A DNA stretch of 64,000 nucleotides from Phyto melanocephala (lineage: Eukaryota; Arthropoda; Insecta; Diptera; Rhinophoridae): the NCBI GenBank assembly GCA_941918925.1, contig OW799235.1:104425947-104489946 (forward strand), given 5' to 3'. Below the pieces are notes generated by a model that made no database searches, had not been told where the DNA came from, and saw nothing but the letters and a program-made list of their open reading frames with translations. A program made the translations under genes and the position numbers. Position 1 is the stretch's first letter; every line of letters starts with the position of its first letter. Positions 46,824 to 58,806 of the stretch are shown piece after piece.

Positions 46824-49375
46824 CTACGGTCCCTTCTCTAATGTGCGGAAATACATCGTTGCGTATACTTAATATTAATCATTGTTCATACGCAGTGATG
46901 GTTTAAATACTTATAAAAAAACAAAATCATTACGGAAAAATTTGAAGATTATTTTTTACTCAAAACCTAATTACACATTTTTTAAATGCCAACTTGGATT
47001 TTGAAACCCTTTTTTCTAGTTGACTATAAAGGATAAAAGCTGTAAATGTTTTATATATGGATATAATCCTTATATAAGTTTATGTACGCCAATTTGTGGT
47101 GTATTGTAACAAGCAATATTGAACCTACAGTTGTTTTCAAGCTTTTCGTAATAATATAAAAAATAGTACAAATATTATATTGGTTTTTATATTTCAAACA
47201 GTTTCAAGTACATTTTTAAGTTTTTTTCTTATGTGAATTTAGAGGTTTCGTGAAAAAATTTATCGCTTAAAAATCCATCAGTTAAATAAAAGTTTCAAGG
47301 ACTAGATCTCAAATAAAATATATCTATAACGTTGCATTATTTTAGTGACCAACTTCTTCAAAATTAGCCGTATATATTCCCAAATGAGTATAATAATATT
47401 GCAATAGTAACAGAAGTGTTTGCAAACGATCTGGTAGCAAAAAAGTAAATTTTTCTTTGTAAAATATGAAGAAAAATTAGAAGCAGATTTTTATTTATCG
47501 AAGAAAGTTTAAAAACAATATTTTTTTTAGTTTCTTGTAATAAGTTATTCTTGGCCGTCGGTAAGATATACGGAATTCTAAAACTTATAGGACTCGCTAA
47601 ATAATTTTTCTTAAAAAAAAGTATAAATTGTGTGGTAAATTAGTTAGTTAATGCATTGAAATTTTGAACCATTTATTAGTTTTGGAATATTTTGACAATG
47701 AAAAAATACGAAGGCAAATAGGCAGTTTAAGTTAGGGTGGTATAATATTGATGTCACTCATTTGGAAGTGAAAAGAAAAGTCTTATTTTTTTTCAATCAC
47801 AAGGCCTCTCATGACTTATGTCTTTAGGCCAAGTATAAGCTAGAAAATGTGTTTTAAACACACGTTTAAAGTAACCGAATGTGAAACCTGTATTTGCTAG
47901 CTCCTAAATTAAGTCTACACCAACAACGTAATTTTGACATCGTCATAAAGCATAAAGCTTCAGCCATAGTGTATCGTTAGCATTTTTGAATTGAAATACA
48001 TTTCGTGTAATACGAAAATTTTACCTCATGCAGCCACTACGACTATTTTGAAATATGTAATTTAAATGCTGAACATTTAAGTGACGTCAGACTTAGATGT
48101 GCCTGCGGCTTTTTAAGGCTTTAGAATTAAATAACAACGCTGAATTGGTTGCTTATAAGAATTATGAGAAAACATTCATGACAATACGACATGATAATAT
48201 ACTTGGTAAATCATTCAACTACAAAAATGTAAAAAAATCATTGTAACACCATTATCTTTATATATTAAGAACTATTGAGGCTCCTAGTTATACAGAATTT
48301 AGTGAGGAAATATAACAAAAATAGTTCAATATGGAAGTTTATTAAGATCCTTAATACTGTATGAACCCTCTAATATAACTGGAGCTTTCAAAAGGGTCTC
48401 TAAATATATTAGTCATTTGTCTCAGTGTCCTACTTATACAAATACAGCCTGTATTTGTTAGCAAATTCTGCAATAATATAAAATATTTATTTCTGTGCTT
48501 TAGTGGTAACATTTGGTGGCCTTTTAATTTGAAATTAAATGAAAAACAAGCCACAAAAATAATGACCATTCAGGTAAAAATAAACAGGCAATATAAATTA
48601 TACCCCTTGATATAGTTGTAACGCATAATTGTGTGTTGACCACAAACATTATTATTTATTTTTATTATATTTTTTTTAATATTTATGCCACTAAATTAGT
48701 TTGCATATACAAAAAAACTTTTTACATAATATTGTACTAATAAGGGCATGAATAAAAATAAAATGAAATAAAATATATGTTTAAGTATTTCAATTCTAGT
48801 AGACATAAAATTTCGTATATTTTTTCTTGGCACTCTAAGAATGCCTTTAGGTGATACCGAAAAAAATTCAATGCTTTTTTATATATGCTAACTGTCTTAA
48901 TAGTCATTATTTCAATATGTTGTTGCAGCTCAAAATCTATAGAGATGATTACACCACTGTTAATAATATATTTTATATAACCGCTAAATCTAAATATTTA
49001 AGGCGCTGTAATACAAAAAAAAAATGGAAATATATGATAAAAATCTACAGCAGCTAAGTAGAGTTAGATGTTCTAGCAAATTGTGGAAACTATCTAACTA
49101 ACTATGAAAAATGGTAGTCGCATAGTTAGTGGAGTTCTTAGTTCAAATGAGTTCTATTCACACTCCAAAACTATATCCAGATATTGAAAAGAAATAAATT
49201 GTTATTCGTAGACTCCCCATTTAAACTCTGTAAACTTTACATAGCAGCTAAAACATGAAAAAAAAACCAAAACTTCAGGAATGGGTGGCATTAGTTATGA
49301 GTGTGCATCAAATCGGAGATTTTAACAATTTAAAGAAAAGTTTATTTTAAAAGAAACAATTCTATCCACTTTTAG
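46824..49375. other. A+T-rich stretch, nothing firm
   Basis: Both strands of 47800-48570 were read because the composition is slightly higher in G+C, but no family motif appeared. The remainder shows no feature. Confidence 0.35.
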
Positions 49376-49379
49376 TAAA

Positions 49380-50620
49380 TCTGTTATTTCCACTATTTGG
49401 AAAAAGAGACCCAAACTTACCATCAAATTATCGTGGTTTCTAAAAATCAAATAATAATATGAGCGAATATTAAGCCAAAATTGTACTACTTAGTTTTGGC
49501 AATATACCCAGAAATAATATGTTTTATAAATTTTCATGGTAACAAGGCCATTACAAAATTTGTTTGAGAACTGTAAACTCAAATCTGGGATGGCATTCCG
49601 TTTTCAAGTTAATTTGCTGTATAAAGTAAGTATATATTTTAAGCTCACTATTTCATTCAATGTTATGATGGCCTTGTTAATGTGCAATCAGGTGGTGTAA
49701 ATGTCGCATACAGATATATCAAACTATTATTTTATGCTGACGCCAGGTTACTTTATCGGATTGCCCGATTCAATTGCAACTCATGAATATTGATGCATGG
49801 CATTCATACTGCACTACGTGGTGTTAAATACTTCTTTTGGATAAGCCTAAAGTATTAATATTTCGTTCAGGCACACACATTTCTACGAACCTGAGCTGGT
49901 AATATGGTGCACAGAGTATAGAAAAAGTAAACAGCTACAAATTTTTTGGTATTACCGACTGATAAAACTTTTCTTTTTAAAAAAGGTTAAAAAAATAAAT
50001 TAACTGCCTCAAAGCTAACAATGAATTCCATTTGGTCAAAGTACATAAGAAATCCACAAGTTTCGATAAAATATAAACTTAAAATGTTTAATAAAGCCTG
50101 CAAATATATTATATATACGCTGCTAAACTCTGGAATATGAAAAGTGCGATGAGGAAGAAGAAAAACCACTTCGATTCTCTATCAAAAAAAGTGAAACCTT
50201 TCATTTACAACACCAAATTACAAGCTAAATTGGGAAACTAACCTTGACTCATTATAAATGTTTCAACATTGAAACTACATTTTTATTACATAAATAAAGT
50301 TTTGAGTCTTAGCAAATAGCTACTACCTTGCACAAAGTTTAAACTCACTACAATCTTAAACTTGAACGTGCAGATACCTTAGTAAATGTACCCAATTCCC
50401 AATATCATGAGCCTAACTCACAACTTTATTTTAATATTGCCCCAGTTCCCACAGAAAATTTTTCGCCCCATATTTCTCGGGTGATAATAAAAGCACAAAG
50501 CGGTCTGCTTCGTTTAAATTCCATCTATGCACAATAATGTATGAGAACATTTGTCACTTCACTGGAATTCGTCAAATATAAAAGAGTATAGGGGGAATTT
50601 TTTGGGTAAAATGCTACCCA
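49380..50620 (+). pseudogene. Jockey-like non-LTR reverse transcriptase relic
   Basis: The + strand reads SVISTIWKKRDPNLPSNYRG (49380-49438), the 'I.KP.KDP.LPSNYRPI' entry motif of non-LTR reverse transcriptases. VNVAYRYIKLLFYADARLLY follows (49700-49755), where YADA (49733-49744) stands for the catalytic YADD with the last Asp lost. Then come 'LQIFWYYRLIKLF' (the 'KYLGI.LD..L' block, shifted) and thumb and tail text ('YKLKMFNKACKYIIYTLLN', 'ISRVIIKAQSGLLRLNSIY'). Numerous stops and frameshifts are present. It lies in a position with no neighbouring partner genes and is a 5'-truncated dead copy. Confidence 0.7.
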
Positions 50621-51628
50621 GAAGTGCCTAATATTTTAAATGACACAAATTAAACAACCCTTTACAAATACCTCCAAATTTGTTTGAAACTTAGAAATTT
50701 GTTAACAAATGAATTATATGTACTACATTTAACAAGTCTATCTTTCATCATAAAAAATTAAAAATAATAATGAGTTACATTACAATAATAGTCACAGCCA
50801 CTTCAGCTTACAATAAAAAGTTCAGCCTAATATACAAAAGTATTGTGAATGAAATAATTTATAAATATGTACACATGTAAATATATGCCATTTATTTTTA
50901 CTCAATTAATAAATAATAAATAAAATATATTATTTCAATAATATTGTGTATGATCTGCAATATACAGTTCCGATTTCACTTGTATCTTCTCTTCCAGAAC
51001 TTAAAACTCTGATCTGTCAGATATTGTGTAAAATAAAAAAAAAATAAAAAATTTGTTAACAAATTTATTTATTTCTCTATTGTACTCTGTATCGTATATT
51101 GAAATTCAGTTTTTGTTTATTTACTTGTAAACACAATTTCTGTTTTATCTGATGCTTGTTGTATAAACAACAATTGATACTAAATTTTAGGCAAATAAAA
51201 AATCTGGAATGCCGAGTTGCAAAATTTTTTTTTTACATTTTTAGTAAAATATTTTACCACATGTTAACAAAAATAAAAAAAATTTAAAATTTAATACATA
51301 TTGTTTTTGAAGAAAAAAATTAACTCAAAAAATATTTTTTGATTGTGCAAAAAAAAATTTAATTTGTTATCGCTGGATAAGTCCAATACAACACCTTATA
51401 AATATATGAAATTATATTGTTATAAAAAATATTTCAATTGACATTATCAGCAACAATCATACAACATTGTTAGCACATGCTAAAATAGTACTAACACTAG
51501 ATTGCAACTGGGGTTGTGAATAAAATTATTATGTATTACCTTCAATTAATTATAATTCTTATATAAAGATGCAAAAACTAAAAAGTAAAAAATGGTTTGG
51601 TTAATAGTTATTAAATATTTATACAAAA
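50621..51628. other. A+T-rich stretch, nothing recognised
   Basis: Only homopolymer runs and short chance palindromes (for example TTGTTG-TATAAA-CAACAA near 51158). Confidence 0.4.
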
Positions 51629-52008
51629 ACTAGCTTGTGCCCGCGACTTCGTCTGCGTAGTTATAGGGCTAAAAGGAAGATTTAGTATTAATCTAGATTG
51701 TTATTTATATGTTTGTCAAATTTATCCAAACATTCACATTTATTATACCTATTTGAATTTCAAAATTTGCATTGGAAAATAGAAGTCAAAACTTGCAACA
51801 AAAATAAACAATTTACAAAACAAACAAACCGTTTAGACTGTGATGATGAGTTTGCCAACGACTTTGCCTGGTTATCGTGATAAAAAGTAGCCTATGTGTT
51901 AATCTGGGTTGTTATCTATCTATGTGCCGAATTTCACTTAGTTCCGTTCAGCCGCTTTTGCGTAATTGAGTAACAAATATTCAAACATCCAAACATACAA
52001 ACATTCAC
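51629..52008 (+). repeat. 'ACTAGCTTGTGCCCGCGACTTCG' dispersed repeat
   Basis: It begins ACTAGCTTGTGCCCGCGACT and contains 'aaaaagtagcctatgtgtta', 'gccgaatttcactta' and 'gttcagccgcttttgcgt', closing with 'caaacatccaaacatacaaa'. This ordered set of phrases is very common in arthropod genomes as a short non-coding repeat. Its class is not settled in my knowledge; the one-ended tail suggests retroposition. It shares its general plan, not its sequence, with C1 and C2. The 60-codon frame within is incidental. Confidence 0.65.
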
Positions 52009-52589
52009 AACTGAAATCGTCAATCTTTGCTATTTTCTACGGCAAACTATTGTCTTATGCTGTTAGTTCAATACATATATTGATTGTACTTACCATTTTA
52101 AATGCAATTTGTTTACCAATATTTTTTTTGATTTTCTGGTTTATTTTCAAGTTTCTCTAATTTTCGCAAAAAAATGTATGTAATTTTTTTGACACCTCAA
52201 ACTTCTAAAACAATAAAAATTTATTAAAAAAAAATTTTATTAAAAAAGTCATATATTAGTTGTACTGTTATCTCACCTATTATTTAACGATTATTTGTAA
52301 TTTTTAATGCTTTGGAATATAATACTATTTTTGTCGAATTAAATTTTTTAAATCATACTATTTTTAAATGATAACCATTTTGAAATTTTTACGAAAAGTC
52401 AACATTAAACGAAACAATTCAAATAAAAGCTTGATTATCGTGACAAAATATATGATGAAATGAAACAGAAATAACCTTTACTTGTTTTCAACAAGCAAAT
52501 ATTGTTTATGCGAATATAATATGACAACCATAATCATGTTGTAACCATGGGTTTTTTTTGCATGTGCATGTGATCTTATTTATATTTTC

Positions 52590-52658
52590 ATAAATTTAAA
52601 TATATAAATTATATAAATTTAAATATATAAATTATATAAATTTAAATATATAAATTAT
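52590..52658. repeat. 23-bp A+T tandem repeat, three units
   Basis: The unit 'ataaatttaaatatataaat' plus 'tat' occurs three times head to tail without error. It is self-complementary over most of its length. Confidence 0.9.
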
Positions 52659-52659
52659 A

Positions 52660-53854
52660 TATATATTATTTCACCTCCAAGATTGATTGATTTAATTATT
52701 TATAAAACTAATAATATAATAATTAAATACGGAATATAAAAGGAAATTTCGCTAGACAAAAAGTATATTTATTTTACCGATCTATCTAAGAAAATAATAT
52801 GTAGTAAAAGACATACATAAAACACAATAAAAAAAAACTTTTTTAATCTTATTTCCTTCTCTATTTATCTTCTTGAAGAAATCACTAAAAACACTTTTCA
52901 AGAAATATTTTATTTCAGTTAAAGTTTGACTTTTTATTTAAAATTGTTTTTCTCTTATTTTTAAAATAATATAAATATTAGCAATTTTTTTCATACAAAT
53001 ATAAAAAAAAAAACAACAACTTACATTTGTTTATGAAATAATAAAAAGAAACTTTTAATAAAACCACACACTTTTGAAAACTTATAGACAGACACGCACA
53101 GAAGTATGCGTACGTTTGTACGAGCACTACAATAGTAGCACTTTCTTCCTTCGAAACTTTTATACGAATGAAAAATAATGTTATTATTATTATATTTTAA
53201 TAATAAACAATATTAAATGCATAAAATGAAAAACAAAATGTAAAATAAGGAATAGTGGCTCCATAAAGATGGGAAATTGTTATAGAAAATGTTAAGTGTG
53301 TGCCTTGTATGTACATATTTTAACAAAATTCAGACAGGATGAGTTGTTCAGTTTCTGCATGAGTGATTTAAGCGTAGAATCTTTAAATAGTAGAAGGTGG
53401 ATAAGCAGCAAAAAAAAAATGAGAAATAAAAAATTTTATATCGTATAAATATGCTTTCTTGATGTTTACACATTCTCGTGGCGCAGCACATACACTAACC
53501 CACTTGCATAAATTTCAAGTTTATTAATGATGTATATACATATTAGGATAGCTCTTGTGGTTTGAAGCAATTTTAATAAATATAAAATAAAATGAGAACT
53601 GATCCCGATGTTGCTTTGCAAATTCTATATGAAGAAAGCTTTCCAATATATAAGTAAAAAATGGCTGTTTCGGAACAATTAAACCCCTAAAATAAATTTT
53701 AATTAAATGTGGGAATCCTTTTTATGTGCAGATATAAATTTCAAAAGTTTCAATTTTAAAATGCAATATAACAAAAACGGTTTAAAATTGTTCCAAATTA
53801 ATTTTTTTTGTTGTAAAGTACATACATTCTGAATAGAAATGCAATATCATTCCA
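52660..53854. other. A+T-rich stretch, nothing recognised
   Basis: No supported feature. Confidence 0.4.
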
Positions 53855-54600
53855 TTCATATGGTTGGCCTCACAGTACCCCATTCGATCGTACCAATTTT
53901 CGAGCACTTTTTCGCGTGTATGAGGTTGTATCCCGAAAATGGCGTTACAAATGCTGTCTCTGGTTTGTCTGGATAATAGCGGTTTTTAACTGCGCCTCAA
54001 AGAAAATATTCCAACGGTTTCAAATTGCAGCTTTTTTGTGGCCAATTTATATTGCCATTTCGGCTAGTTAAACGGCCATCAAACGTTGAACGCAACAATT
54101 CGATTTCAGCATGAGATGTGTGGCAAATTGCGCTATATTGTTAAAATAAAACATCGTTCATATTAATATCATGAAGAACAAGCTCAAAGAAATCGGTAAT
54201 CATGGTGCAATAGGTGTCACCATTGACCGTTAAGGTTGCACCGTCCTCAAAGAAATATGGGCCAATGATGCCTCCGCTCTACCAGCAGCACCAAAGTCAG
54301 TCGAATTGGCTTCTGTAAAACTACTTTTGGATTTTCTGAGTACCAAATACGTTAATTTATCATATTAGCATACCCACCAAGATGAAAATGAGTTTCTTCA
54401 AAAAAGATGTTTTTTTCTAAATGTAACTTAAGACCTATTGGCTTCGTTTTGGAAATAAATTTCTGATGAATTCCATGGTTGCTCAAGCGCAAATCGATTT
54501 ATTTCATTCAGCGAATATAACCTATTGAATTTGAAGAATGGAATAGAATGAGATCAGTATTGCCAGATTCAATAAAAAACCGCTGGATAAAATTTAAATC
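53855..54600 (-). pseudogene. Tc1/IS630-like transposase relic
   Basis: The - strand reads FFEETHFHLGGYANMIN (54410-54360), matching the first-Asp block '[FS]DEAHF.L.GYVNKQN'. It continues with HHWPIFL and NLNGQW, shifted forms of 'IIGPYFFE' and 'TVNG', then after frameshifts QFETVGIFSLR (the 'CDLKPLEYFLWG' region) and a C-terminal NAIFGIQPHTRKSARKLVR. The first catalytic Asp reads Glu-Thr here. Stops and frameshifts are many. The C-terminal residues match the relic at 17886-18340, so both belong to one family. Terminal inverted repeats are not identified. Confidence 0.75.
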
Positions 54601-56554
54601 GATAGCTGGCCCAGCCTTTATATAATTGTTCAAATATATTTGAAAGATAGTTTTGAAGAAAATTCGGAAATTGATTTCTGTATTATATTTTGTATTTATA
54701 ATTAACAAGAAAAAAAATAAAAAAATATTTTATAAATGATTTATGATTCTTATCTTTGCGATAAAAAACATTTATTTTTGCGCTTCAATTTGCATACAAA
54801 TCCAGCACATTCTTACATTCTTACCAGGTTCATGGAACCTGACACTCTTTTGAATGGTTCGAAAAACGAAATGTTTTAACTACCTATGTAATATAAAGGC
54901 TCCTTAAAGACATACATACATATTGTTTTTCTTGCATTAAATGTTCAAAGACAAACTTTATCTGACTCTTACCGAACCAGAAGTTATAATATAATTTAAT
55001 AATACTAATGAAGAGATTAATAATATGGACAAATTAAGGGGTAAATATACATGCAAACGAACACCAAGTCGTTGACATTATTTTGTAATGTTTCTTTGGT
55101 AGAAGGATTGTCCTCCATTAGTATAAAAATTTGTAGTAGAATTTAATACAAAACACAAGTCTAGTGGTCTTCGTAGAAAACCCTTTAAAGTCAGAAAAAA
55201 TTGGGAAACGCGTTAAAGAAACCAAAACATGCTTTAAAGAAGGGATCCGCGATTAAAATACATTGCCAATATCTAGTTAACAAACAAAGAAGAAAAGTGA
55301 TCGTATTCTAGTAGTAGGAACTTGTGTTTGCAACTATGTATGCAACAGAGAAAAACTTGTAAGTCTTTTTTCAGCCACTCCAAGCCTACATACAATGAAC
55401 CCATGATTAATCGTCCAATATGTATAAACTGCTCCAAATATCTGCACTAAAATTTTATTCTTTTGTTTTAATTATACATTGAATTTTAGTTTCTTTTTGT
55501 ATCCCTTTTGCAATTTGATAAAATATATTGTTCATGTAAGACCTTTATTTATTTATATAGATCTACTAAAAACTAAAAAAATATATTTATTTACAACAGC
55601 TGCATTCCAAAATAAAATACGTTCAGGTACCCGGGTACCTTAGTGTGCAGTTAAGGGTGTAAAGGCAACGTAAACTGGAAAAGCGGCATTAACTTTACAT
55701 TGTAAAAATACGAAATTTTTTGAAAGTAAGTTATTCTTTAGATATTTCAGATGTGCAGATATCAATTTCAATGAAAAAAATTTTGGTTACGAACTCCAAA
55801 GTTATCCAGGTAGCTACTTGCGCACATAAGGTTTAAGGAAAACTTGCGGGTTTTGTTTTTAAATACATTGGCAAGTTAAAATATTTTAATTGTCTTCTAT
55901 ACACATTATATCAGGATCAGGGTTAATGCCCTAAGTTCAAATATTTCTTCAAACTAATTTGTATATATTCGATTAGGATTTTTTTCTTGAGCATTCCTAA
56001 TGCAAGTAAAAGTATGTGTATAGATAAATAGATTCAAACATCATTTAATAAACTTATAATGGAGTATAAGTCAATATAATAAATGCAAATCATTTTCTTG
56101 CTTTTCAGCTCAATACATATAATCAAAACAAATTATTATGGAATTTAAATGAGCTAACGAACCTCTTCAATGAATTTGCGTTGAGAAAGCGACTGCTTAA
56201 AAATAAGTATAAATAGAGATTATCAGTCGTTCGGTATGACATTAGATAAACAATATGAGTCACCAAAATACTACAGTTTTTAAGGGTTTGTATCTGTCCT
56301 TTATTTGGCTGATCAGCGATTACAACTATGAAATTTAAAAATAAAGTAGAAAAAAATTAATTGTTTTTTTTTTTTTAATAATTTTAAGTAAAATTTTTTT
56401 TTTCATTAATATTGTGTCGCTTCACCAAAAATCATTAATTTTACTTTAAACTGTTTTAATGAATTTTAAACTCGTTATACATTTGAATTTCATTATGACA
56501 TAAATAACACAATTCTCTATTATATTTTCTATTGCCTATTAAAAAAGTTTTTCT
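54601..56554. other. A+T-rich stretch with a 16-bp palindrome
   Basis: AGGTACCCGGGTACCT (55626-55641) is a perfect palindrome of unusual G+C for this region. TATAAATA at 56208-56215 lies near TCAGTC but at the wrong spacing for a promoter. No gene was found. Confidence 0.4.
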
Positions 56555-57357
56555 TTATGTCCATCCGTCTGTCCGTCTGTTGAAAACACGATAGAGGTCG
56601 AACTGAAAAACTAAGGGGCTCAAATTTTTCCAGAATATTTCTTATGCACAAGATTTGTTTGGAATTGAAAATGGGCTAAATTAGTGTAACAGGAAGAGAG
56701 GTATAGCTCGTAATGCAAAATGAGGTCGAAAAAACCGTGTCCTTCCAACATCGAATAAAATGCAATTGTGTTCAAGTGCATTAGCGTAGAGCCATGAAAT
56801 TTCGAATGTATGTTTCCTAAGTACAAAAATTAGTTTTTCTAAAAATTGTTTACGTCCATGCAATAGGAAAGGAGGTATCAAAATGTACAAAAATTAATAC
56901 CGCACACTGTAGTTTTCGAAATTTTGGTTCAGAAATTTTGCAAACATTGATTTTTGGTGAAAGGCTTTGTACTGATGGAAAATAAAAGTGACACGCTCAC
57001 TTTAGCGCCTACTTCCTTTATAACGCTTTACCTTAAATTCATATAATTTCTCTATGGACAAAGTTTTTGGAAGAATAAAGGACTATATTGAAATATCTTA
57101 GTTTAATTTATTAGCAGAAACTACATAGACACGCCTATTTTAACGCCCACTTTCATTAAAAGATTAAATATACGGAAATATTTTACTAGCATATAGAAAT
57201 TATACAAAGAAAGTGATACATATTTTAGTATCAAATGATTAATCCATAGCGATTACTCTTAATAACAAAGTAATACATTTTGTGCAATAAAAGTACATCA
57301 AATTGGTAGTGGGTATCTAAAATTCGGCACAACCGAATATAGTGTTCTTACTTGTTT
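56555..57357 (-). repeat. Family B repeat, copy B5 (lacks the mariner insertion)
   Basis: It begins inside the GTCY array ('ccatccgtctgtccgtctgt') and runs collinear with B2 in shortened form. It ends with ATTCGGC-ACA-ACCGAAT (57322-57338, one mismatch) and 'tatagtgttcttacttgttt'. At 57197-57212 the text 'aaattatacaaagaaa' is uninterrupted where B1-B4 hold the deleted mariner element, so this copy shows the empty target site. The left terminal stem is lost. Confidence 0.8.
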
Positions 57358-58042
57358 TGATGACGATGTAATCGATCATTAGGACGACCTAAATAGAGAA
57401 TATTTAATAAACAGACTATGGTAACTCAAGTATTAAATAAATAAACTTTTACTACGTTAATTTCAAAGTGATGATTATTTATTGCAATTAAAAGACCACT
57501 AGTCTTTAGTTTAGAGCAAAAAATATTTTGATTATTAAAGTTGCAGTTTTTTAATAATTTAATAGCAAAATTATATATACAAGATAATGATCACAAGGAT
57601 TAAGTTTTTCTAAAAATTTTATTTTTATTAATATTTTTACTGCTTAGTTGCTGTTTAGCAGAAAGGTTCTGCTTAATATTTAAAATAAGTTTTTATCATA
57701 CAATACGACTTTAAAATATTGAAAAATTAATAGAACAAAAACCATATTTGCCAGTTTTAGTATCATCAGAAGTATTTATTTTTTAAAAAAATTCTTAAGT
57801 ACAACAACTGGCTAAATCATTTGTGTACAAATTTGTGTTTATAGGCCATGTCTACACATAAATTAATTTTTGTTTTTTTGTTTTTCCTATAGCAGACAAC
57901 ATTTATTAACACATACGCATACATGCACATGCACTAGTTATGTATCAGAAAAACCATTTAAATGTTAATTTAAATATATGAGTATTTTCTTTCTTCTATG
58001 CATCATAAAAGGTCCTTCAAGCACAACTTTTGGTAAAGCAAA
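57358..58042. other. A+T-rich stretch upstream of the insulin-like locus
   Basis: No correctly spaced TATA box and initiator were found. 'gtaaagcaaa' immediately before the ATG at 58043 is a good fly start context. Confidence 0.4.
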
Positions 58043-58806
58043 ATGAGAAGGTCATTTGTTTTAATAGTTTTTATGGTTTTGTTAAGGTTGTCTGTATGTT
58101 AGCCAAAAAACAGAGGCATTTCAACGTTACTTTTGGTAAAACAATAACCGATACCATAAAAGTTATCTGTCCAAACGGCTTTAATGGAAAATCATTTAAA
58201 CGTAATATTATATTGGATAGTAGTAAACAATATAAAAAATATATAGGTAATATGAACAACGATTAGCTTTATATTCATTTATTTTACTCTTCTAAGTTAA
58301 AATTTCTACAATTCTTTAAACTTTAAGCACAAATGCTTTAAGCTACTTATAAACAAACTATTTTTATTTATGAGTTGAGAGCTGTTCACCGAAGAAACAA
58401 ACTGTTTTTGCTGTATCTTGATTTTCGTTTTATTGCTTTTCTTCTTCTTATTCTTTTGAACGTTTTGAACTAACAAATTATTTTTTCTCTTGATACTATT
58501 TTTCCTACTATCATCAACGAAATGACGAAAACTGTAGCAAATGAGTTTGATTATAATAGTTTGGCAAATGACATCACAAGTTTAAATATGGCAGACTCTG
58601 CAAAGTCTCTACAATATCCCGGCTTAACGTACACAGCCCGCACTCTACACATTTCATCAAACGCTTTGAATTTAATATTGTCTTAAATGTATAGCAGCTT
58701 GATGTTGGCTAAAAAGCGTCGTCATCACCATTGTCCTGATGGTATATATTATGAGTGTTGCCTGAAGACCTGCAGTACCACAGAAATGATTGCTTACTGC
58801 CTTTAA
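58043..58806 (+). pseudogene. Insulin-like peptide gene, probably a pseudogene
   Basis: Insulin-like peptides are secreted two-chain hormones acting through the insulin receptor. The ATG at 58043 opens a signal peptide, MRRSFVLIVFMVLLRLSVC, ended by a stop (58100). The B chain follows in another frame: FGKTITDTIKVIC (58132-58170) keeps the C-x11-C spacing but has Phe for the first Cys. PNGFNGKSFKR, with a basic cleavage site, comes next. The frame reaches 'atag|gtaata' (58246), a donor in phase 1, the phase of the classical insulin intron. The acceptor 'actgtag' (58537) restores frame with the connecting peptide. KKRR (58711-58722) precedes the A chain, GIYYECCLKTCSTTEMIAYC, with perfect CC-x3-C-x8-C. 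An in-frame TAA (58684) lies before KKRR. The B-chain end resembles fruit-fly Ilp3/Ilp5. Homology is strong; activity is doubtful. Confidence 0.8.
58247..58537 (+). other. Phase-1 intron of the insulin-like locus
   Basis: 291 bp with donor GTAATA and acceptor ctgtAG, preceded by a pyrimidine-rich stretch (58430-58510). It splits a codon after its first base (g|ca), exactly the phase and place (connecting peptide) of the conserved insulin-gene intron. Confidence 0.65.

Noticed and set aside
56208..56338. TATAAATA, TCAGTC and a 27-codon frame as a promoter and small gene
   Set aside because: TATA to initiator is only about 17 bases instead of about 30, and the frame shows no signal peptide or family match.
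58094..58113. GTATGT...ACAG as an intron joining signal peptide and B chain
   Set aside because: It would restore the frame but is only 20 bases, far below the minimum for splicing in flies; a small indel near the A run is more likely.
58030..58266. 78-codon frame taken as a self-contained small gene
   Set aside because: Only its second half is meaningful (B chain); the true signal peptide lies in another frame from 58043, and the frame passes a splice donor at 58246.
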